Notes under the pieces: generated by a model
Database searches by the model: none
What the model saw: only the letters and a program-made list of their open reading frames with translations
What the model was told of the DNA's origin: nothing
Part shown: positions 58,535-64,000 of the stretch, one piece after another
How the letters are laid out: each line of letters begins with the position of its first letter
How positions within the stretch are numbered: position 1 is the stretch's first letter
NCBI GenBank assembly: GCA_041686485.1
Contig: JAWLDT010000002.1
Coordinates: 1-64,000, forward strand
Source: PUPG01 sp041686485
GTDB lineage: Bacteria > Bacteroidota > Bacteroidia > Bacteroidales > UBA7960
DNA length: 64,000 nucleotides
Reading direction: 5' to 3'
Position numbers and translations under genes: made by a program

Positions 58535-58954
58535 TTATTCAACATAATCTCTTCTTACAACAAATTTTGTTGTGATGGGCAATTTTTGGGCCCCAAGGCG
58601 CATGGCTTCCATCGCGGTTTCTCTCGGTACCCCATCCGCTTCAAACATGATGCGACCCGGGGTTACCCTGGCAACAAACAGTTCAGGAGCACCTTTACCT
58701 TTACCCATACGTACTTCTGCCGGTTTCTTGGTAATCGGTTTATCAGGAAAAATACGAATCCAAAGCTGGCCCTGCCGTTTCATGCGGCGTGTAATAGCCT
58801 GGCGGGCAGCCTCTATCTGACGCGATGTAATCCAGGTGGCACCCAAAGACTTCATACCAAATGAGCCAAAAGCCAATTCGGCACCACGCTTGGTGTTGCC
58901 TTTCATCCGGCCCTTCTGCATCTTCCTGAATTTGGTTTTCTTAGGCTGTAACAT
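58535..58954 (-). CDS. rplP: Ribosomal protein L16
   Basis: Essential for peptidyl-transferase-centre assembly. MLQPKKTKFRKMQKGRMKGNTKRGAELAFGSFG and GKGKGAPELFVARVTPGRIMFEADG are family blocks. Length 139. The end is FVVRRDYVE. Confidence 0.98.
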   Translation of the reverse strand: MLQPKKTKFRKMQKGRMKGNTKRGAELAFGSFGMKSLGATWITSRQIEAARQAITRRMKRQGQLWIRIFPDKPITKKPAEVRMGKGKGAPELFVARVTPGRIMFEADGVPRETAMEAMRLGAQKLPITTKFVVRRDYVE

Positions 58955-58992
58955 TATTATTAAACGTTTTATAAAGTTGACATCAACACTGT

Positions 58993-59697
58993 TTATTTCT
59001 TCTTCCGACGACCTGTACGACCACCCTGCTTAGTCTTTGCCGTTTCTTCAACGAAAGGCGTCAGTTCAGGTTTGCCATAAATCTCTCCTTTGCAGATCCA
59101 AACCTTTGTTCCGATACGACCATAGGTAGTATGTGCTTCCACATTAGCAAAATCGATGTCGGCGCGAAGTGTATGCAAAGGAATCCGGCCTTCCTTATAG
59201 GTTTCATTACGAGCCATTTCAGCTCCTCCAAGGCGACCACCAACTCTTACCTTTATCCCTTCTGCACCCAGACGCATGGTTGATGATATAGCCGTCTTTA
59301 CAGCACGACGGAAGGAAATCCTTCCTTCAATCTGCTTGGCTACATTCTGGGCAACCAAAAAGGCATCAAGCTCCGGACGCTTGATCTCACTAATATTGAT
59401 CTGGATCTCCTTACCGGTAAGCTTCTTCAGCTCTTCCTTAAGTTTATCCACTTCCGCTCCACCTTTACCAATAATAATACCGGGGCGGGCTGTATGGATA
59501 TTAACTGTTACCAGCTTTAGGGTCCGTTCAATAAAAATTTTCGAAACACCTGCCTTGGAAAGGCGAACATACAAATACTTACGGATCTTATCGTCTTCTA
59601 CCAGCTTGGCAGCATACTTGTTGCCACCATACCAATTGGACTCCCATCCCCTGATAATACCAAGCCTAAGGCCGATTGGATTAGTCTTTTGTCCCAT
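58993..59697 (-). CDS. rpsC: Ribosomal protein S3
   Basis: mRNA-entry protein with a KH domain (PGIIIGKGGAEVDKLKEELKKL) and the signature GRLGGAEMARNETYKEGRIPLHTLRADIDF. Length 234 with a basic tail (GGRTGRRKKK). Confidence 0.98.
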   Translation of the reverse strand: MGQKTNPIGLRLGIIRGWESNWYGGNKYAAKLVEDDKIRKYLYVRLSKAGVSKIFIERTLKLVTVNIHTARPGIIIGKGGAEVDKLKEELKKLTGKEIQINISEIKRPELDAFLVAQNVAKQIEGRISFRRAVKTAISSTMRLGAEGIKVRVGGRLGGAEMARNETYKEGRIPLHTLRADIDFANVEAHTTYGRIGTKVWICKGEIYGKPELTPFVEETAKTKQGGRTGRRKKK

Positions 59698-59708
59698 CTG
59701 AGCTATAT

Positions 59709-60113
59709 TTATTCGTTTGTATTTTTACTATCCACAAAGAGGGTGACATGATTGGAACGTTTCCTGATGCGGTGTGCACGTCCCTGCGGCGCAGGCCGTA
59801 AACGTTTCAGCATTCTTGCCCCGTCAACATGAATGGATTGTACATAGAGATTGCTGTCTTCAAGACGTACACCCTCATTTTTATTCTGCCAGTTGGCAAT
59901 GGCTGAAAGCAAAAGCTTTTCCACGCTCCTGGCGGCTTCTTTTTTGCTATATCTAAGGATAGCCAGAGCCCGGTTTACGTCCTCACCCCGTATCATGTCT
60001 GCTACCAGACGCATCTTTCTGGGTGAAGTAGGACAATTTTTCAACCTGGCGTAATACTGAGTCTTCTTTGCCTCCTTATATTGTTCAGCCCTGATATGTT
60101 TTCTTACTCCCAT
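59709..60113 (-). CDS. rplV: Ribosomal protein L22
   Basis: Lines the exit tunnel. ARLKNCPTSPRKMRLVADMIRGEDVNRALAIL, and the tunnel loop VDGARMLKRLRPAPQGRAHRIRKRSNHVTL. Length 134. Confidence 0.98.
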   Translation of the reverse strand: MGVRKHIRAEQYKEAKKTQYYARLKNCPTSPRKMRLVADMIRGEDVNRALAILRYSKKEAARSVEKLLLSAIANWQNKNEGVRLEDSNLYVQSIHVDGARMLKRLRPAPQGRAHRIRKRSNHVTLFVDSKNTNE

Positions 60114-60126
60114 TGCTACGATCTAT

Positions 60127-60405
60127 TTATTTTTTGCCTTTATCTTTTTTACCTGCGTGTCCGCGAAAGATGCGGGTAGGTGCAAATTCTCCCAGCTTGT
60201 GTCCAACCATGTTCTCGGTAATGTAGACGGGGATGAATTTGTTGCCATTATGAACGGCAATTGTCAGCCCGACAAACTCCGGAGAGATCATGGATGCGCG
60301 TGACCATGTTTTAATCACTGACTTTTTCTTGCTGGCGGCCATGGCCAACACCTTTTTTTCAAGCTTGTGATGTATATAAGGTCCTTTTTTCAGTGAACGA
60401 CTCAT
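60127..60405 (-). CDS. rpsS: Ribosomal protein S19
   Basis: Head protein that binds 16S rRNA with S13. MSRSLKKGPYIHHKLEKKVL and IPVYITENMVGHKLGEFAPTRIFRGHAGKKDKGKK. Length 92. Lies between rplB and rplV. Confidence 0.98.
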   Translation of the reverse strand: MSRSLKKGPYIHHKLEKKVLAMAASKKKSVIKTWSRASMISPEFVGLTIAVHNGNKFIPVYITENMVGHKLGEFAPTRIFRGHAGKKDKGKK

Positions 60406-60434
60406 ATCTGTAAATTTTTCCTGTTATATTCTGA

Positions 60435-61259
60435 TTATTTTTTCCTTTTCTCCAAAATGAGCCTGTTAGAAGCTTTTTTCTTATTGCGGGTTTTATACCC
60501 TTTCGCAGGCAATCCTTTACGGCTTCTGGGATGTCCGCCGGAAGCACGTCCTTCACCACCACCCATGGGATGGTCGATCGGGTTCATTACAACAGGACGT
60601 GTACGCGGGCGGCGACCCAGCCAACGACGTCGGCCTGCCTTACCTGACATTTCATGCATTTTGTCAGGATTGGAAACCGTGCCAATGGTGGCTTTACAGG
60701 TGGCAAGCACCATGCGAACCTCACCGGAGGGCATTTTTAAGGTGGCATATTTCCCTTCGCGGGAAATAAGCTGGGCATAACCTCCGGCACTGCGGGCCAT
60801 TTTGCCACCCTGCCCGGGACGAAGCTCAATATTATGGACTACCGTACCCAACGGTATGTTTTTCAAAAACAGCGCATTACCAACCTCAGGCAATGCCTTC
60901 TCACCCGACATCACTGTCTGTCCAACTTGTATCCCGTTCGGCGCTATCATATACCGTTTCTCACCATCTGCATAAAACAAAAGGGCGATGCGGGCAGACC
61001 GGTTTGGATCATACTCAATGGACTTAACCGTAGCAGGTATTGCATCTTTATCACGTTTAAAGTCTATACAACGATACCTGCGTTTATGACCACCGCCTAC
61101 ATGGCGCGTCGTCATTTTGCCCCAGCTGTTCCTGCCGCCCGTTTTATGTTTCCCGGATACCAAACTCTTCTCCGGTTTGGCGACAGTTAAATCATCAAAC
61201 GCGCTTATCATTTTATTGCGCTGACCGGGTGTCGTGGGTTTGAATTTTTTTAAAGCCAT
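60435..61259 (-). CDS. rplB: Ribosomal protein L2
   Basis: Largest 23S-binding protein near the peptidyl-transferase centre. GRNSWGKMTTRHVGGGHKRRYR, RSAGGYAQLISREGKYATLKMPSGEVRMV and NPIDHPMGGGEGRASGGHPRSRKGLPAKGYKTR are diagnostic. Length 274. Confidence 0.98.
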   Translation of the reverse strand: MALKKFKPTTPGQRNKMISAFDDLTVAKPEKSLVSGKHKTGGRNSWGKMTTRHVGGGHKRRYRCIDFKRDKDAIPATVKSIEYDPNRSARIALLFYADGEKRYMIAPNGIQVGQTVMSGEKALPEVGNALFLKNIPLGTVVHNIELRPGQGGKMARSAGGYAQLISREGKYATLKMPSGEVRMVLATCKATIGTVSNPDKMHEMSGKAGRRRWLGRRPRTRPVVMNPIDHPMGGGEGRASGGHPRSRKGLPAKGYKTRNKKKASNRLILEKRKK

Positions 61260-61265
61260 GAATCC

Positions 61266-61559
61266 TTATATATTGCTGTAAAAATCAATTGTTTCGCCTT
61301 CGTTTAATGTCACGATGGCCTTTTTAAAAGAACTTTTCCGGCCGGTCTGAATCCCGGTACGGGTATAGCGGGTTTGACGCTTACCCAAAAATACCATGGT
61401 ATTTACCGACTCAACTTCTACACCGTACATCTCCTCAACAGCATGTCTGATCTGAGACTTGGTGGCTTTCTTGTTTACGATGAAACCATAACGGTTTGGA
61501 AACTTTTCGGTTACCGCCGTCATCTTCTCGGTTATTAGTGGTTTAATTAAAACTTCCAT
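61266..61559 (-). CDS. rplW: Ribosomal protein L23
   Basis: Exit-tunnel protein and docking site for trigger factor and SRP. VLIKPLITEKMTAVTEKFPNRYGFIVNKKATKSQIRHAVEEMYGVEVESVNT. Length 97. It begins 39 bases after rplD. Confidence 0.98.
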   Translation of the reverse strand: MEVLIKPLITEKMTAVTEKFPNRYGFIVNKKATKSQIRHAVEEMYGVEVESVNTMVFLGKRQTRYTRTGIQTGRKSSFKKAIVTLNEGETIDFYSNI

Positions 61560-61598
61560 GTCCTTATATATTTACCGGGTTAACAAACATAAAACCCT

Positions 61599-62240
61599 TT
61601 ATACATCCTTAGATTTAAGTAAATTATTTTCCAGCTCTTTTATGGCGCTTTCCATAACCAATATCCGGTCGGCCCGCAGTATGGTATAAGTGCTTAACTG
61701 CGTTGCCTGCATAACCTGGGTATTGGGTATATTCCTGGAAGACAGCTGCAGCATGCGGTCCGGTCCGGGCATAACAAGCAAAGATTTTTTACCGTCCAGA
61801 TCAAACTTTTGCAATATCTCGTTGTACTTCCTGGTTTTTGGCTCTTCCAATGAGAAGTCCTCCACAACAACCAGTTTGTCATCTTTTTGCTTATACGTCA
61901 AGGCCGATTTCCTGGCCAGCGTTTTAACTTTTTTATTGACTTTAAAAGAGTAATCCCTTGGTTTGGGCCCGAATATGGTACCTCCTCCACGTAACAGCGG
62001 ATTTTTGATATCGCCAATACGGGCGGCTCCGGTACCTTTCTGGCGGCGAAGCTTGGCTGTACTGCCTTTTACTTCACCACGCTCTTTGGTTTTGTGTGTC
62101 CCCTGACGACGGTTCGCCAGATGCTGTTTTACATCCAGGTAGATAGCATGATCGCTCGGGGAAATACCAAATATCCCTTCATCCAGGTCAATGGTCTTTG
62201 ACGTCTTGCTTCCATCTATATTATAAACTGCTAGCTCCAT
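61599..62240 (-). CDS. rplD: Ribosomal protein L4
   Basis: Tunnel-constriction protein. HLANRRQGTHKTKERGEVKGSTAKLRRQKGTGAARIGDIKNPLLRGGGTIFGPKPRDY is the family's extended loop. Length 213. Its start overlaps the rplC end by 10 bases. Confidence 0.98.
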   Translation of the reverse strand: MELAVYNIDGSKTSKTIDLDEGIFGISPSDHAIYLDVKQHLANRRQGTHKTKERGEVKGSTAKLRRQKGTGAARIGDIKNPLLRGGGTIFGPKPRDYSFKVNKKVKTLARKSALTYKQKDDKLVVVEDFSLEEPKTRKYNEILQKFDLDGKKSLLVMPGPDRMLQLSSRNIPNTQVMQATQLSTYTILRADRILVMESAIKELENNLLKSKDV

Positions 62241-62860
62241 CTCTCAATAATTAAATATGATCCATTTGGCCCTGGTACAGAGCCTTTTACAACAACAATA
62301 TTATTTTCGGGGATCAGTTTCATGATCTGAAGGTTGATCATTTTTACCCGATTACCGCCGGTACGTCCGGCCATACGCATTCCTTTAAAAACACGGGAGG
62401 GCCAGGATGAAGCACCCAGTGAACCAGGAGCCCTGAGGCGGTCCTGCTGGCCGTGAGTCTTTTGACCAACACCGGAAAACCCATGACGTTTCACAACACC
62501 CTGAAAACCTTTTCCTTTACTGGTACCTACCACATCAATATATTCACCTTCAATGAAAATATCAACCTTGACCTCATCACCAAATTGCTTCTCGTGCCCT
62601 TCTTCAAAACGGGTGAACTCCCTGATGATTTTCTTGGGAGTGGTTTTCGCCTTGGCAAAATGACCACGTAAAGGCTTGGAGGTCAATTTTTCACGCTGAT
62701 CTTCATATGCCAACTGGATGGCATTGTACCCATCACTTTCCTTTGTCTTAATCTGCGTAACAACACATGGACCAGCTTCTATCACCGTGCATGGGACATT
62801 CTTCCCAGAGGCATCAAATATGCTGGTCATACCAATTTTTTTACCTATAATTCCTGACAT
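62231..62860 (-). CDS. rplC: Ribosomal protein L3
   Basis: Early 23S assembly protein. MSGIIGKKIGMTSIFDASGKNVPCTVIEAGPC and the signature VVKRHGFSGVGQKTHGQQDRLRAPGSLGASSWPSRVFKGMRMAGRTGG. Length 209. Confidence 0.98.
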   Translation of the reverse strand: MSGIIGKKIGMTSIFDASGKNVPCTVIEAGPCVVTQIKTKESDGYNAIQLAYEDQREKLTSKPLRGHFAKAKTTPKKIIREFTRFEEGHEKQFGDEVKVDIFIEGEYIDVVGTSKGKGFQGVVKRHGFSGVGQKTHGQQDRLRAPGSLGASSWPSRVFKGMRMAGRTGGNRVKMINLQIMKLIPENNIVVVKGSVPGPNGSYLIIERWS

Positions 62861-62908
62861 CGCTTGTCGTTTTAAACTTTACGCAATAGTAAATTACTCA
62901 CTTCTTCT

Positions 62909-63214
62909 TTAGACTTTGATCTCAACTTCAACACCACTTGGCAACTCCAGTTTCATTAGGGCATCCACCGTCTTGGAAGAAGTTGAATAAATATCCAGCA
63001 AACGTTTGTAAGAACTCAGCTGGAACTGTTCCCTGGCCTTTTTGTTCACAAAAGGAGACCGCAATACGGTAAACTTCTTCTTGTTCGTCGGCAATGGTAT
63101 TGGCCCATTTACAACCGCTCCTGTGGTCTTTACTGTCTTTACGATTTTTTCGGCAGATTTATCTACCAGATTGTAATCGTAGGATTTTAATTTTATTCGA
63201 ATTTTGTGACTCAC
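62909..63214 (-). CDS. rpsJ: Ribosomal protein S10
   Basis: Head protein, also the NusB/NusG partner in transcription coupling. MSHKIRIKLKSYDYNLVDKSAEKIVKTVKTTGAVVNGPIPLPTNKKKFTVLRSPF. Length 101. It starts 25 bases after fusA. Confidence 0.98.
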   Translation of the reverse strand: MSHKIRIKLKSYDYNLVDKSAEKIVKTVKTTGAVVNGPIPLPTNKKKFTVLRSPFVNKKAREQFQLSSYKRLLDIYSTSSKTVDALMKLELPSGVEVEIKV

Positions 63215-63239
63215 GGTTTATTCTTTTTTATTGACAAAA

Positions 63240-64000
63240 TTACGATTTAACGCCATATAGTTTTTCAATAACCTCATCTGCAATATCTCGTGGAACTTCC
63301 TGAAATTCTGAAAATTCCATTGTCGACATGGCACGGCCGCTGGTGAGCGTACGTAATGAGGTTACATAACCAAACATTTCCGCCAATGGTACCTGCGCAT
63401 TCACCACCTGCAGGTTAGCCCTTGAGCCGATATCATTCAGATGTCCCCTGCGGCGATTAATATCACCAACCACATCCCCCAGGTATTCTTCAGGGGTAAC
63501 CACTTCGAGCTGCATTACTGGTTCAAGCAATACAGACTTTGCTTTTTTACATGCATTTTTGTAGGCGATCTTGGCAGCCAGCTCAAAGGAGAGGGCATCA
63601 GAGTCAACACTGTGATATGATCCATCCAGCAGCCTGACCTTTAAGTTATCCAGCGGATAGCCTGCCAAAACCCCATTTTGCATGGCATTCTTAAACCCTT
63701 TCTCTATGGCCGGTATAAATTCTTTGGGGATATTGCCGCCTTTCACTTGATCGATAAACTGAAGTCCGGAGACACCTTCATCCGCCGGACCAACCTCGAC
63801 TTCCAAATCGGCAAATTTTCCTTTACCGCCAGTCTGTTTCTTGTAAACCTCACGATGCTTAACCGTAGTGGTAATGGCTTCTTTATAGGCAACCTGAGGA
63901 GCTCCCTGGTTGGCAGCCACTTTAAACTCACGCTGCAGTCTGTCAAGGAGTATATCTAAATGCAACTCACCCATTCCGCTGATAATGGTCTGGCCACTAT
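63240..64000 (-). CDS. fusA: Elongation factor G, C-terminal part
   Basis: Translocation GTPase; only the last 253 codons lie in the window and the gene runs off the end (frame at the edge reads SGQTIISGMGELHLDI). Domain IV (EVGPADEGVSGLQFIDQVKGGNIPKEFIPAIEKGF, LDGSYHSVDSDALSFELAAK) and domain V (LEPVMQLEVVTPEEYLGDVVGDINRRRGHL) are complete, ending VIEKLYGVKS. The GTPase domain is outside. fusA before rpsJ is the usual Bacteroidota order. Confidence 0.97.
   Translation of the reverse strand, partial: SGQTIISGMGELHLDILLDRLQREFKVAANQGAPQVAYKEAITTTVKHREVYKKQTGGKGKFADLEVEVGPADEGVSGLQFIDQVKGGNIPKEFIPAIEKGFKNAMQNGVLAGYPLDNLKVRLLDGSYHSVDSDALSFELAAKIAYKNACKKAKSVLLEPVMQLEVVTPEEYLGDVVGDINRRRGHLNDIGSRANLQVVNAQVPLAEMFGYVTSLRTLTSGRAMSTMEFSEFQEVPRDIADEVIEKLYGVKS

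Overview
The window is a 64 kb piece of a Bacteroidota chromosome, most likely an anaerobic member of the Bacteroidales/Marinilabiliales type. Pointers: a fused LpxC-FabZ gene, PorX and a C-terminal sorting domain of the type IX secretion system (T9SS), a DUF4294 protein, the fusA-S10-spc-alpha ribosomal order ending in rplQ, and many TAnnTTTG -7 boxes (the Bacteroidota sigma-A promoter element). Anaerobic life is suggested by a class I hybrid cluster protein and by a NifX-like/ferredoxin-ATPase cluster. Two runs of exactly 100 N (2785-2884, 17336-17435) show a scaffolded draft assembly; both lie in short-repeat DNA.

Layout. 1-4.4 kb: manA, a small unknown gene, an SDR oxidoreductase, a repeat tract with gap, and a GNAT-like gene. 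4.6-4.9 kb: two identical tRNA-Lys genes with promoter and terminator. 4.9-8.1 kb (minus): ald, tsaE, porX. 8.2-13.7 kb (plus): a broken HD-domain gene, then lpxD, lpxC-fabZ, lpxA, efp and a second LpxD-like acyltransferase. 14.2-17.2 kb: a ferredoxin-like protein and hcp. 17.5-21.4 kb: two convergent units with a DUF134 regulator, two NifX-like proteins, two MinD-type ATPases carrying ferredoxin domains and a DUF5320 protein. 21.5-24.5 kb: an AhpD-like protein and a secreted peptidyl-arginine-deiminase-like protein. 24.6-37.5 kb: surface-polysaccharide genes (GIPT-like transferase, GNAT, flippase, GT4, asparagine-synthase-like, Gfo/Idh/MocA, priming sugar transferase) mixed with tRNA-His, a thioredoxin, an orphan DppC-like permease and pcm. 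37.5-42 kb (minus): DUF4294, clpX, clpP, tig, tRNA-Leu. 42.1-47.7 kb (minus): TPR histidine kinase, Na/Pi cotransporter, enolase. 47.8-64 kb (minus): fusA (partial) through rplQ.

Main findings. (1) A 15-bp inverted repeat, ATGAACAWTAGTTCA, sits in the -33/-7 spacer of both promoters that drive the convergent NifX/ATPase units, which suggests one regulator. (2) The secreted deiminase keeps every catalytic and C-terminal-arginine-binding position of Porphyromonas PPAD and adds a dockerin-like module and a T9SS signal. (3) The HD-domain gene between porX and lpxD is a relic with a frameshift and a large internal deletion. (4) A family of heptamer-built intergenic repeats recurs at four sites. 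(5) The second N gap is flanked by an exact 99-bp duplication and is probably an assembly artefact. (6) L17 has a ~150-residue acidic tail.
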